Part shown: positions 12,395 to 21,440 of the stretch, in pieces | How the letters are laid out: the number at the start of each line of letters is the position of its first letter | Numbering within the stretch: position 1 is the stretch's first letter | Source of the DNA: a virus | Direction: 5' to 3' (one strand) | DNA: 22,554 bases | Virus record (IMG/VR): IMGVR_UViG_3300009142_000009 | Location: 1 to 22,554 of that record | Program-made: the position numbers and the translations under genes | Notes under the pieces: model-generated | Databases searched by the model: none | Told to the model about the DNA's origin: nothing | What the model saw: only the letters and a program-made list of their open reading frames with translations

Positions 12395-14607
12395 TGTATC
12401 AGCAAAATCTATACAGCGTAATAACCCCTATAAAAGAGACTACAATCTCTAGGCTTAACAAAGCTAATAAGTGGGCATACGGATACAACAAAGAGCACGA
12501 CGTTGTTGTTATAAGTAAAACGGGAAAGATCGGCGAAATATACAATATACAAAACCTTAAGATAGCTTTACCTAAAACCCCAGCTAAAATCAGTAAAGCA
12601 AATACTGAGTGGACGCCAGAGGAGTACCCGACAGAGCTAAAGCAAATACAAAGCGTATTCGACTGGAGAGATTATCCGGATGATTTTAAGGAAAAATGGG
12701 AACCTTATATAGATGAACAATTCAAATACAGAGACGAAGGCCATTGGTTTAATAATAAAGGCGTGGGCACTTACATTACTGGTACTCACTTTATGTACCT
12801 GCAGTGGTCCAAGATTGATGTTGGGAGACCAGACTTTAGAGAGGCAAACAGATTATTCTTCATATTCTGGGAAGCTTGCAAAGCAGATAGACGTTCTTAT
12901 GGAATGTGCTATCTTAAAAACCGTAGATCGGGATTCTCTTTTATGTCCTCAGCTGAAACGGTTAACCTTGCGACAATATCCTCGGATTCACGGTTCGGCC
13001 TATTGTCCAAATCTGGTTCCGATGCTAAAAAAATGTTCACAGATAAGATTGTACCAATTTCCGTTAACTACCCGTTCTTCTTCAAACCGATCCAGGACGG
13101 TATGGACAGGCCAAAGACTGAACTCGCCTATAGAATCCCAGCCAGTAGACTCACTAGAAAATCTATACAGAATAAACAAGATCAGGAACTCCTCGAGGGT
13201 CTTGATACCACGATCGACTGGAAGAACACGGGGGACAACTCCTATGATGGAGAAAAACTTAAACTCCTCGTCCATGATGAATCGGGGAAGTGGGAAAGAC
13301 CGGACAACATCCTCAACAACTGGAGGGTCACAAAAACAACATTAAGATTAGGTAGTAGAGTTATTGGTAAGTGTATGATGGGTTCAACATCAAATGCTTT
13401 AGATAAAGGGGGAGAAAACTTTAAAAAATTATATAATGATTCTGATGTTTCCCAAAGAAATAGAAATGGACAAACCAAGTCAGGACTCTATTCTTTGTTC
13501 ATTCCTATGGAATGGAATTACGAGGGATTCATTGATTCTTTTGGAATGCCTGTCTTCGATACACCATCAGAACATTGTGAGGACCACAATGGAGACGTTA
13601 TTGACATCGGAGTAGTTGAGCACTGGAATAATGAAGCCGAAGGATTAAAAGGCGACCAGGATGCTCTGAATGAGTTTTATAGACAGTTTCCTAGAACAGA
13701 GGAGCATGCCTTTAGAGATGAAACAAAAAACAGTATATTTAATTTAGTTAAAATATACGAACAAATAGATTACAATGAAGACCTAGCTAATTCAGCGGTA
13801 GTTACGACTGGTAGTTTTTCTTGGGAAAATGGCATAAAAGACAGTAAAGTCAAGTTTACGCCAAATCCGAACGGAAGGTTTAAAGTAAGTTGGATACCTT
13901 CAGCCAGTGTCCAGAATAATCAATTTATAAAGAACGGCAGAAAATCACCAGGTAATGAACATATAGGTGCATTCGGATGTGACAGTTATGATATATCCGG
14001 AACAACAGACGGTAGGGGATCTAAAGGTGCTTTGCATGGATTGACTAAGTTTAGTTTAGAAGATCACCCACCTAATGCTTTCTTTTTAGAATATGTAGCA
14101 AGACCTCAAACAGCTGAAATGTTTTTTGAAGACGTGCTAATGGCTTGTGTGTTTTACGGTATGCCTCTACTGTGCGAAAACAATAAACCGCGTCTTTTAT
14201 ATTATTTTAAAAGAAGAGGGTATAGAGGATACTCAATGAATAGGCCGGATAAGATATGGAATAAACTATCTGTAGCAGAAAAAGAAATAGGGGGAATACC
14301 TAATTCAAGTGAAGACATAAAACAAGCACACGCTGCAGCTATAGAATCATATATAGATCAATATATAGGGCTAAAATCAGATGGCCAATATGGCAATATG
14401 TATTTTAACGAAACCTTAAACGATTGGGCTAAATTCGATATAAATAAAAGAACAAAGTTTGATGCAGCTATAAGTTCAGGTTTAGCTATAATGGCTTGCA
14501 ATAAAAATTTATATAAGCCGGTTCCACAAATGCAAAAAAGAAAGTTAAATTTAAAAATAGCTAAATACACCAATAGCGGTGCATTTTCGAAATTAATAGA
14601 AAAATAA
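12394..14607 (+). CDS. terL: terminase large subunit
   Basis: This 737-residue protein is the packaging motor: an ATPase that drives DNA into the head and a nuclease that cuts it. The Walker A-like motif is KNRRSGFSFMS (175-185), which has Phe where the usual lysine of RRxGKS stands. Walker B is LLVHDES with Asp295-Glu296. The coupling motif is GKCMMGSTSN (325-334), and QFPRTEEHAF (431-440) follows. The RNase-H-type nuclease has GAFGCDSYD (Asp530, Asp533), LLCENN (Glu595) and KFDAAISSG (Asp690). Start chosen at the TAATG overlap with the small gene upstream. Roughly 12961-13335 has clearly higher GC and different codon choice than the rest. The gene directly precedes the portal, as usual. Confidence 0.93.
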   Translation: MYQQNLYSVITPIKETTISRLNKANKWAYGYNKEHDVVVISKTGKIGEIYNIQNLKIALPKTPAKISKANTEWTPEEYPTELKQIQSVFDWRDYPDDFKEKWEPYIDEQFKYRDEGHWFNNKGVGTYITGTHFMYLQWSKIDVGRPDFREANRLFFIFWEACKADRRSYGMCYLKNRRSGFSFMSSAETVNLATISSDSRFGLLSKSGSDAKKMFTDKIVPISVNYPFFFKPIQDGMDRPKTELAYRIPASRLTRKSIQNKQDQELLEGLDTTIDWKNTGDNSYDGEKLKLLVHDESGKWERPDNILNNWRVTKTTLRLGSRVIGKCMMGSTSNALDKGGENFKKLYNDSDVSQRNRNGQTKSGLYSLFIPMEWNYEGFIDSFGMPVFDTPSEHCEDHNGDVIDIGVVEHWNNEAEGLKGDQDALNEFYRQFPRTEEHAFRDETKNSIFNLVKIYEQIDYNEDLANSAVVTTGSFSWENGIKDSKVKFTPNPNGRFKVSWIPSASVQNNQFIKNGRKSPGNEHIGAFGCDSYDISGTTDGRGSKGALHGLTKFSLEDHPPNAFFLEYVARPQTAEMFFEDVLMACVFYGMPLLCENNKPRLLYYFKRRGYRGYSMNRPDKIWNKLSVAEKEIGGIPNSSEDIKQAHAAAIESYIDQYIGLKSDGQYGNMYFNETLNDWAKFDINKRTKFDAAISSGLAIMACNKNLYKPVPQMQKRKLNLKIAKYTNSGAFSKLIEK
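12961..13335 (+). other. GC-rich patch inside terL
   Basis: By hand count the stretch is about 45-50% GC in most 60-base lines (50% at 12961-13020, 13081-13140 and 13261-13320; 35% at 13021-13080). It drops to about 27% at 13381-13440. Codons such as CTC, TCC, ACG, ATC and GTC dominate here, in contrast to the A/T-ending codons on both sides. It covers residues about 190-314, between the Walker A-like motif and just past Walker B. It may come from recombination with a related phage. Confidence 0.5.
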
Positions 14608-14611
14608 ATAT

Positions 14612-17038
14612 ATGGCTGAGTCAGTTATAAAATCTTATTTTCCGAGTCAAGTAGCAAGCGATGAAGAAAAAATGTCATTAGAATATGGCAAGAAAATCGG
14701 TAATGCTATTGAAAGCGAGTGGTTCTCTTCGGATAACGGTATTGGTAGATTCAGAAGTAATCAAAACACTTTTCATAACTTAAGGTTATACGCAAGAGGT
14801 GAACAACCTGTGCAAAAATATAAAGATGAATTATCTATAAATGGAGATTTATCTTATCTTAATTTAGATTGGAAACCTGTACCAGTGGTTCCTAAATTTG
14901 TTGATATTGTTGTTAACGGTATATCTGAGAGATCATTTGATGTTAAAGCTTATTCTCAAGACCCATTTGGTGTTGAAAAAAGAACTAGATATATGGAGTC
15001 TCTAATAAGAGACATGGAAACAAAAGATCTAAACGAGTTTGTAAGAAAAGAATTTGGGGTTAATTTATTCGAAAATGCTCCTGACGTTGTACCTAGAAAT
15101 AAAGAAGAGTTAGAGGTTCACATGCAACTTACTTATAAGCAGCAAGTTGAAATAGCTGAAGAGCAAGCTATAAATGTATTACTAGAGGGTAATAAATACG
15201 ACTTAACTAAAAGACGATGCAACTATGATCTAACTACTATAGGTATAGGCGCCGTTAAAAACACATTTAGCAAATCAGAAGGAGTAGTTGTAGACTATGT
15301 AGATCCTACTAACCTAGTATGGTCATACACTGATTCACCGTATTTTGACGATATATATTACGTAGGTGAAGTTAAGAGTGTGCATATAAATGAATTAAAA
15401 AAGCAATTCCCTTATTTAACAAACGAAGATCTTGGTCAATTGTCTCAGCAATCATATAAAGCAAATGGCTTTTATGACAGAACTTTGAATAACGACAATG
15501 GCGATGACGCTAATACCGTACAAGTGTTGTATTTTAACTACAAGACTTACACAAATGAAGTGTACAAAGTAAAAGAACTGGCAACAGGGGCATCTAAAAT
15601 AATACCTAAAGACGATCAGTTTAATCCACCTGAACAGATAATGCAGGATCATAAGATTGAAAAGATATCTCAGTCTTTAGAGGTTTTATACGAAGGGGTT
15701 AAAATTTTAGGAGGTAGGGTTCTTAAATGGGAGTTAGCTACTAACATGATAAGACCCAAAAGTGATTATACTAAAGTAAAAATGAATTACAGTATTGTTG
15801 CTCCTAGAATGTACAAAGGGCGTATTGAAAGTTTAGTTTCAAGAATAACAGGATTTGCGGACATGATTCAGCTTACCCACTTGAAATTACAACAAGTCAT
15901 GTCTAGAATGGTTCCAGATGGAGTTTATTTAGACGCAGATGGTTTAGCTGAGATTGATTTAGGTAACGGTACAAATTACAATCCGCAAGAAGCATTAAAT
16001 ATGTTTTTTCAAACTGGATCGGTAATTGGCAGAAGCTTCACTCAAGAAGGCGATATGAACCCAGGTAAAGTTCCTATTCAGGAAATACAATCAGGGTCAG
16101 GCGGAGCAAAACTACAAAGCTTAATAACTACATACAATTATTATTTACAAATGATAAGAGATGTAACGGGGCTTAATGAAGCAAGAGATGGCAGTACTCC
16201 AGACGCAAGAGCATTGGTAGGCGTACAGAAGATGGCGGCGGCTAACTCAAACACCGCAACAAGGCATATATTAAACGGAAGCTTATTTATAACTGCAGAT
16301 TTATGCGAGGGGTTATCGCTAAGGATATCTGATATTATAGAATACTCACCTACAAGACAAGCGTTTATACATAAGATAGGTAATCAAAATGTAGCTGTAT
16401 TGCAAGAAATGGCAGATCTATATTTATATGATTTTGGTATATTTATACAACTTTCGCCTGACGAAGAGGAAAAAGCAATGTTAGAAAACAATATACAAGT
16501 AGCTGTTCAGGCGGGTATGATTGATTTATCAGACGCTATAGATCTTAGAGAGATAAAGAATCTTAAGTTAGCTAATCAATTGCTAAAAATAAGGAGAGAT
16601 CAAAAGCAAAAGAAAGATCAAAAGATCCAACAAGAAAATATTCAAGCACAAGCCCAAGCAAATGCTCAAGCCCAGCAGGTAGCTGCTCAAGCTGAAGTAC
16701 AGAAAGGTGAGGCGCTTATGCAACAAAAAATAAGCTTAGAGCAAGCTAAAGCCCAAATAGATACTCAAAAATTAATGCAAGAAGCAGCTTTGAAAAAAGA
16801 GCTTATGCAGTTAGAGTTTCAAATGAACATGCAGCTTAAAGGCTTAGAAGTATCTGGTAAAAAGTCCGAAATAAAAGAAAAAGAAGACAGAAAAGATGAT
16901 CGAACAAAGATACAGGCTTCACAACAAAGTGAATTAATAAACCAAAGAAAAAACGATTTACCTCCTAAAAACTTTGAATCCGCAGGAAACGACATACTTA
17001 GCGGGGATTTCGGCTTAGGTAATTTTGATCCTAAGTAA
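14612..17038 (+). CDS. portal protein
   Basis: This 808-residue protein fits a portal, the twelve-part ring through which DNA enters and leaves the head. It follows terL by four bases and precedes the scaffold and capsid genes. The body has the expected mixed alpha/beta make-up: VPVVPKFVDIVVNGISERSF near residue 100, a typical clip/wing pattern DYVDPTNLVWSYTDSPYFDD near 230-250, then RMYKGRIESLVSRITGFADM and the long segment VTGLNEARDGSTPDARALVG around 520-540. From about 650 to 745 there is a long Gln/Ala-rich helix (QAQAQANAQAQQVAAQAEVQ), as in portals with a C-terminal barrel. The last 60 residues are charged. Length is similar to portals of crAss-like and other Bacteroidota podoviruses. 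Confidence 0.85.
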   Translation: MAESVIKSYFPSQVASDEEKMSLEYGKKIGNAIESEWFSSDNGIGRFRSNQNTFHNLRLYARGEQPVQKYKDELSINGDLSYLNLDWKPVPVVPKFVDIVVNGISERSFDVKAYSQDPFGVEKRTRYMESLIRDMETKDLNEFVRKEFGVNLFENAPDVVPRNKEELEVHMQLTYKQQVEIAEEQAINVLLEGNKYDLTKRRCNYDLTTIGIGAVKNTFSKSEGVVVDYVDPTNLVWSYTDSPYFDDIYYVGEVKSVHINELKKQFPYLTNEDLGQLSQQSYKANGFYDRTLNNDNGDDANTVQVLYFNYKTYTNEVYKVKELATGASKIIPKDDQFNPPEQIMQDHKIEKISQSLEVLYEGVKILGGRVLKWELATNMIRPKSDYTKVKMNYSIVAPRMYKGRIESLVSRITGFADMIQLTHLKLQQVMSRMVPDGVYLDADGLAEIDLGNGTNYNPQEALNMFFQTGSVIGRSFTQEGDMNPGKVPIQEIQSGSGGAKLQSLITTYNYYLQMIRDVTGLNEARDGSTPDARALVGVQKMAAANSNTATRHILNGSLFITADLCEGLSLRISDIIEYSPTRQAFIHKIGNQNVAVLQEMADLYLYDFGIFIQLSPDEEEKAMLENNIQVAVQAGMIDLSDAIDLREIKNLKLANQLLKIRRDQKQKKDQKIQQENIQAQAQANAQAQQVAAQAEVQKGEALMQQKISLEQAKAQIDTQKLMQEAALKKELMQLEFQMNMQLKGLEVSGKKSEIKEKEDRKDDRTKIQASQQSELINQRKNDLPPKNFESAGNDILSGDFGLGNFDPK
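16643..16694 (+). repeat. CAAGC-rich low-complexity repeat in portal gene
   Basis: The pentamer CAAGC recurs several times (for instance 16643, 16655 and 16690) with CAAGCC and GCTCAAG variants. It encodes the Gln-Ala repeat of the portal's C-terminal helix, and probably expands and contracts by slippage. Confidence 0.6.
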
Positions 17039-17070
17039 TAATAATAGTAATAATTATATAATATTTTATC

Positions 17071-18219
17071 ATGTCAGAAGAACTAGAAAACCAAACCGCC
17101 ACTGAAGAAGTGGTGGAACAGAGTCCTGTTGGACCAATGACCGTTGATGACGGCGTAATTAAAGTAAACTTAGCCGAGCTAAATAAACCTACTGAAGAAA
17201 CTCCAGCTGAACAAGAACCAGTAAACGAGGAAGCTCCTGTTGAACAGGTTAGCGAAGAGGTTAAAGAAGTTACAGAGGCAATCGAGCAACCTATTATTCA
17301 AGAAATAACAGATGAAGAGGTGCAAGAGCAAGCGGAAGAGCTTGAGGAGCAAGTAGAGCAGGCTTTAATAGAGGTTGATGCGGGAATTGAATTACCTGAA
17401 AATATACAAAAGGTTGTTGAATTCATGAATGAAACAGGCGGCAGCTTGTCAGATTATGTTAAACTTAACACAGACTACACGTCTTTAAGTGAAACGCAGC
17501 TCCTTAAAGAGTATTACGAAACAACAAAACCTCACTTGAACTCCGAAGAGATAAGCTTCTTAATGGAAGACACTTTCGCGTATGATCAAGAGTTAGACGA
17601 GGAGAGAGAGGTAAGAAAAAAGCAAATTGCTCATAAAGAGGAACTAGCTAAAGCTAAAAATTACTTAGACGGATTAAAGACTAAGTATTACGAAGAAATT
17701 AAAGCAGGGTCTAGATTGAACCCTGAACAAAAGAAAGCGGTTGAATTCTTTAACCGATATACAAAAGAAAATGAGGAAGCTAGCAAATTAGCTGAGACAC
17801 AGGTGTCTGCATTTAGAACAAAGACTCAAAAATTATTTTCAAAAGATTTCAAAGGTTTTGATTTCACTGTTGGAGATAAAAAATTTAGGTACAACGTTAA
17901 TGATGTAGAATCTGTTAAGAGTAATCAAAGCGACATTAATAATTTTGTCAAGAAGTTCTTGAACGATAAAAATGAAATGTCTGATGCTGGTGGTTACCAT
18001 AAGTCTCTATTTACGGCTATGAACGCTGACAAGATTGCTAATCACTTTTATGAGCAAGGCAAAGCTGATGCAATGAAAGATTCCATATCAAAAGCTAAGA
18101 ACATCGATATGAACCCTAGAGGGGCTCATCAAGAAGTCGATGCTCCTAACGGTTGGAAGGTTAGATCAGTCCCAGGCGGAAAAACTGCTTCTTCGTTTAA
18201 AATTAGAAAACGAAAATAA
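17071..18219 (+). CDS. head scaffolding protein
   Basis: This 382-residue protein lies between portal and major capsid genes, the classic place for the scaffold that guides head assembly and then leaves. The first 115 residues are extremely rich in Glu, Pro and Val and surely disordered (EEVVEQSPVGP, EEVQEQAEELEEQVEQALIE). The middle is helical with a charged coiled-coil stretch (about 170-250: REVRKKQIAHKEELAKAKNY). The end is basic (KTASSFKIRKRK), which matches the way scaffolds bind capsid protein through a basic C-terminus. There is no protease motif. Leader at 17051-17070 is AT-only and resembles that of the 19768 gene. Confidence 0.78.
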   Translation: MSEELENQTATEEVVEQSPVGPMTVDDGVIKVNLAELNKPTEETPAEQEPVNEEAPVEQVSEEVKEVTEAIEQPIIQEITDEEVQEQAEELEEQVEQALIEVDAGIELPENIQKVVEFMNETGGSLSDYVKLNTDYTSLSETQLLKEYYETTKPHLNSEEISFLMEDTFAYDQELDEEREVRKKQIAHKEELAKAKNYLDGLKTKYYEEIKAGSRLNPEQKKAVEFFNRYTKENEEASKLAETQVSAFRTKTQKLFSKDFKGFDFTVGDKKFRYNVNDVESVKSNQSDINNFVKKFLNDKNEMSDAGGYHKSLFTAMNADKIANHFYEQGKADAMKDSISKAKNIDMNPRGAHQEVDAPNGWKVRSVPGGKTASSFKIRKRK

Positions 18220-18241
18220 TAACCATTAAAAAAATAATAAA

Positions 18242-19684
18242 ATGGCAGGAGGATTTACGGGTAGCGCAGGAGCATTAGCTCACTTAACGCCACGCCCAAC
18301 ACAAACTTTATTTAATGATAACTATTTATCATTAGATGATATGAAATTTACACAACAATTCTTACCAGAAGTGTATGAAAAAGAAGTAGAGAGATACGGT
18401 AATCGTACTATCTCTGGATTCTTAAGAATGGTAGGAGCAGAAATGCCTATGGCTTCTGATACAGTAGTATGGTCTGAGCAAGGACGTTTACACGTTGCTT
18501 ACGATGATGTTGAAGTTACAGCTACATCTGTAATTATACCAGCAGGAGCAGCAGGTGCTTCAAAAAACCTAATCGGAGCAGGGGCTACTATCGTAGTTGC
18601 TAACGAGGCAGGAACTAAAGTTGAAAAAGCTTATGTAAAATCTGTAGTTACAGCTGTAAACGGTATAGCAACATTAACAGTAGCAGGTTACAAAGGGGCT
18701 TTAACTCCAGTACCTGCAGGAAAAGGAAAAGTATTTGTATACGGTTCTGAATATGGAAAAGGATCCTCTAATGCAGGAACTTCTATTGACGCTGCTTTTG
18801 AGCAATTCAATAATAAGCCAATTATCCTTAGAGATAAGTACAATGTAAACGGTTCTGATACAGCTCAAATTGGGTGGGTAGAAGTGACTACTGAAATTGG
18901 AACATCAGGATACCTATGGTACTTGAAATCAGAGCACGAAGCTCGTATCCGTTTCGAAGACCAATTAGAAATGGCTATGATTGAAGCTGAAAAAGCAAAT
19001 AACGTAATCAACACTGACCCAGTTAATGACTTTGGTGGTGGAAATGTTATTACTGGTTCTGATGGACTTTTCTCTGCTATTGAAGAAAGAGGTTTAGTTT
19101 ATGAAGGAGCTAATTTTGGAGACCCTGGTACCGGTGGTGCGCCAAGCCCAGGTTTAGCTGAGTTTGATGTTATCTTAAACGAGCTAGATAAGCAAGGAGC
19201 TATTGAAGAGAACATGATGTTCTTAGATAGAAATACCGCTTTAAGTATTGACAATATGTTAGCTCAACAAAATACTTATGGAGTAGGAGGAACATCTTAT
19301 GGTGTATTCGAAAATTCAGAAGATATGGCGTTGAACTTAGGATTCAGCGGATTCCGTAGAGGATCTTATGATTTCTATAAGACTGACTGGAAATATTTAA
19401 ACGACGCTACAACTCGTGGTTTAGTTGGAGATATCGAAGGTGTTATTGTTCCAGCAGGAACTTCAACAGTTTACGACCAAATGCTAGGACAGAATATTTC
19501 AAGACCTTTCTTACACGTACGTTACAGAGCTTCTGAAGCAGACGATAGAAAGATGAAATCTTGGATCACTGGATCTGTAGGTGGAAACTACACAAGCGAC
19601 GAAGATGCAATGAACGTTCATTTCTTATCAGAAAGATGTTTATGTGTACAAGCTGCTAACAACTTTGTATTGTTGAAAAAGTAA
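18242..19684 (+). CDS. major capsid protein
   Basis: This 480-residue protein is the probable major head subunit, expected to have the HK97 fold. It follows the scaffold and precedes the connector genes, and a strong terminator stands directly after it, as is usual for this most highly expressed gene. The N-terminus MAGGFTGSAGALAHLTPRPT, with NDNYLSLDDMKFTQQFLPEV, suits the N-arm. RISGFLRMVGAEMPM-type sequence and WSEQGRLHVAYDDVEV follow (about 60-95). A Gly/Ala/Val-rich beta region covers about 95-160. The C-terminal part has HVRYRASEADDRKMKSWITG and ends LSERCLCVQAANNFVLLKK. The leader is A-rich without a Shine-Dalgarno sequence. No protease-cleavage signal is evident. The codon use (many GGA, GCA, GTA, TTA) suits strong expression. 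Confidence 0.85.
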   Translation: MAGGFTGSAGALAHLTPRPTQTLFNDNYLSLDDMKFTQQFLPEVYEKEVERYGNRTISGFLRMVGAEMPMASDTVVWSEQGRLHVAYDDVEVTATSVIIPAGAAGASKNLIGAGATIVVANEAGTKVEKAYVKSVVTAVNGIATLTVAGYKGALTPVPAGKGKVFVYGSEYGKGSSNAGTSIDAAFEQFNNKPIILRDKYNVNGSDTAQIGWVEVTTEIGTSGYLWYLKSEHEARIRFEDQLEMAMIEAEKANNVINTDPVNDFGGGNVITGSDGLFSAIEERGLVYEGANFGDPGTGGAPSPGLAEFDVILNELDKQGAIEENMMFLDRNTALSIDNMLAQQNTYGVGGTSYGVFENSEDMALNLGFSGFRRGSYDFYKTDWKYLNDATTRGLVGDIEGVIVPAGTSTVYDQMLGQNISRPFLHVRYRASEADDRKMKSWITGSVGGNYTSDEDAMNVHFLSERCLCVQAANNFVLLKK

Positions 19685-19703
19685 TACTACATTAATGTAA
19701 TTG

Positions 19704-19730
19704 TTACCCCTGTTGTATTTACAGGGGTAA
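19704..19730 (+). terminator. terminator hairpin after the capsid gene
   Basis: TTACCCCTGT at 19704-19713 pairs perfectly with ACAGGGGTAA at 19721-19730, a 10-bp stem with a 7-base loop, extended by a G-T pair. A T-rich run (TTATTACCTTTT) follows. It lies 20 bases after the capsid stop. It fits a rho-independent terminator or partial attenuator that keeps capsid messages high relative to the genes downstream. Confidence 0.75.
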
Positions 19731-19767
19731 TTATTACCTTTTACAAACTATTTAATTATATTATATC

Positions 19768-20607
19768 ATGGCTAAAAAAGCTAAAGAAGCAGAAGCACCT
19801 ATTGAGGTTGCACCTCAAGTTATTACAAAGAAAGAAGCAATAGAAAAACAAATTATAGAAGCTCCAAAGGCTCCTGTATTTGAATTTAAAGATAGAGTTT
19901 ATGTTTTAGACGGTGATCGACACCCTATAGTTTACTCTATGCAATCTAAGCACTCAGGAAGAAAACCATTACTTTATTTTGACAAAGAAGCTGGCTATCA
20001 AAGAGAGCTAAGGTATGCTACCAATCAGAAGTCTCCATTCGCAGATGAGCAAAAAGGAAACGTAACACTTGGTAGAATAGTTTTTAGAGACGGTACTTTA
20101 ACCGTTCCTAAAGAAAATGTTATATTGCAAAAATTTCTTTCTATATACCATCCTAATAAAGGCGTTAAGTATCACGAACATGATCCTGTAGCCATCTCAG
20201 AGAACGAGATAAATTGGATTGAATTAGAGTTAGAAGCACTTACAGCTGCTAAAGAAATGAGCACGGATGACGCTGAAGCTATATTAAGAGTAGAGCTAGG
20301 CAGTAAAGTTACAACACTTTCTTCAAGCGAACTTAAAAGAGATCTTATGATCTTCGCTAAAAGAAATCCGGCTTTGTTTATAAATTTAGCTACAGATGAC
20401 AATGTGCATTTAAGAAACGTTGGAGCCAAAGCAGTAGAGGCTAAAATAATAACTCTATCCCCTGATCAAAGGACATTTAGCTACGGGGAAACAAATAGAA
20501 AATTAATGACCGTTCCTTTTGACGAGCATCCTTATTCAGCATTAGCTGCATATTTCAAAACAGATGAAGGTATGGAAGTTTACAAAGTTATAGTAAATAA
20601 ACTATAG
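19768..20607 (+). CDS. head-associated structural protein
   Basis: This 279-residue protein is placed right after the capsid gene and terminator. Its N-terminal 30 residues are Ala/Lys/Glu/Pro-rich (MAKKAKEAEAPIEVAPQV). A beta-rich segment follows, with RELRYATNQKSPFADEQ and LGRIVFRDGTLTVPKENVIL (about 75-120), then LQKFLSIYHPN and a helical half (about 150-215) with IELELEALTAAKEMSTDDAE and ELKRDLMIFAKRNPALFI. I recall this pattern from virion proteins of marine phages downstream of the capsid gene, but not its role. A head-decoration, completion or vertex protein is plausible. It ends in TAG followed at once by TAA. Confidence 0.7.
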   Translation: MAKKAKEAEAPIEVAPQVITKKEAIEKQIIEAPKAPVFEFKDRVYVLDGDRHPIVYSMQSKHSGRKPLLYFDKEAGYQRELRYATNQKSPFADEQKGNVTLGRIVFRDGTLTVPKENVILQKFLSIYHPNKGVKYHEHDPVAISENEINWIELELEALTAAKEMSTDDAEAILRVELGSKVTTLSSSELKRDLMIFAKRNPALFINLATDDNVHLRNVGAKAVEAKIITLSPDQRTFSYGETNRKLMTVPFDEHPYSALAAYFKTDEGMEVYKVIVNKL

Positions 20608-20622
20608 TAAGTTACTTTATGG

Positions 20623-20653
20623 TAGTTAAGCTGCTTTAAAGGTGGCTTAACTA
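20623..20653 (+). other. intergenic hairpin
   Basis: TAGTTAAGC at 20623-20631 pairs perfectly with GCTTAACTA at 20645-20653, and further inner pairs are possible in the 13-base loop. The following sequence is AT-rich but has no T run (TTATAAATTAAAAAAA), so it may be an RNA-processing or stabilising hairpin, or a terminator of the minus-strand direction, rather than a normal terminator. Confidence 0.5.
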
Positions 20654-20675
20654 TTATAAATTAAAAAAATATCAC

Positions 20676-21437
20676 ATGGCTGTAAGCATAAACACTGTTT
20701 ATCAAAGAGTACTAGGAATACTCAATAAAGAACAACGAGGGTATGTTACGCCTCAAGAATTTAATTTGTTCGCAAACCAAGCACAAATGGATTTGTTTGA
20801 GCAATACTTTTATGATATTAATCAATTTGGCAGAATACCAGGGAACTCAACGGAGTTTTCAGACATGCTAAAAACACTCAACGAGAAAATATCATTATTT
20901 GAAACCCAAGCTAACTTAGTATATCTAAATAGTAGCAACGGTACATTCAGCTTACCTAGTAATCTTTATAGGTTAGGCACGGTTATATACACCAACTCTA
21001 CAACAAAAAACATATTAAGCCCAACACTAGGGCCAAATACTCCAGTTACAACCAATGAGGATGTTATAGCTGAGCGTATTAATCCAAATGAATTTTTATA
21101 TATAAATTCATCACCTTTGACAAAACCGAAAAATATACGTCCTGTATATGTTTCAGATGACAGGGGAATAAAAGTATATGGAGACTTAGAAATAAAAACA
21201 GATGTACGGGTTACTTATATAAAACAACCTACTCCTGTAGCATGGGGTTACCAAATAGTTTTTGATGAGCCTCTTTACAATGCGGCTACAACAACTAATT
21301 TTGAGTTACACCCATCAGAAGAAACAGAGCTAGTTATAAAAATACTAGAACTATGCGGAATACTTATAAAAGATTTAAGCTTATATCAAGTATTTGATAA
21401 GGAAGAACAAGAAACTATTCAACAACAAAAATCGTAA
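20676..21437 (+). CDS. neck/connector (ring) protein
   Basis: This 253-residue protein probably sits between portal and tail. It begins MAVSINTVYQRVLGILNKEQ, then RGYVTPQEFNLFANQAQMDL and FEQYF, a helical start that I recall from proteins following the capsid genes in Bacteroidota phages. The centre is beta-rich (NGTFSLPSNLYRLGTVIYTN, GDLEIKTDVRVTYIKQPTPV). The last 40 residues are helical again (SEETELVIKILELCGILIKD), as in connector-type proteins. It is followed after three bases by another protein of similar type. Ring or adaptor function is inferred from position and make-up, not from a firm motif. Confidence 0.65.
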   Translation: MAVSINTVYQRVLGILNKEQRGYVTPQEFNLFANQAQMDLFEQYFYDINQFGRIPGNSTEFSDMLKTLNEKISLFETQANLVYLNSSNGTFSLPSNLYRLGTVIYTNSTTKNILSPTLGPNTPVTTNEDVIAERINPNEFLYINSSPLTKPKNIRPVYVSDDRGIKVYGDLEIKTDVRVTYIKQPTPVAWGYQIVFDEPLYNAATTTNFELHPSEETELVIKILELCGILIKDLSLYQVFDKEEQETIQQQKS

Positions 21438-21440
21438 TAA

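Noticed and set aside
12713-13345. A 210-codon open frame on the + strand inside terL
   Set aside because: It overlaps terL, which has full motif support, and exists because stop triplets are rare in the GC-rich patch. The translation is Ser/Arg/Thr-rich without recognisable domains.
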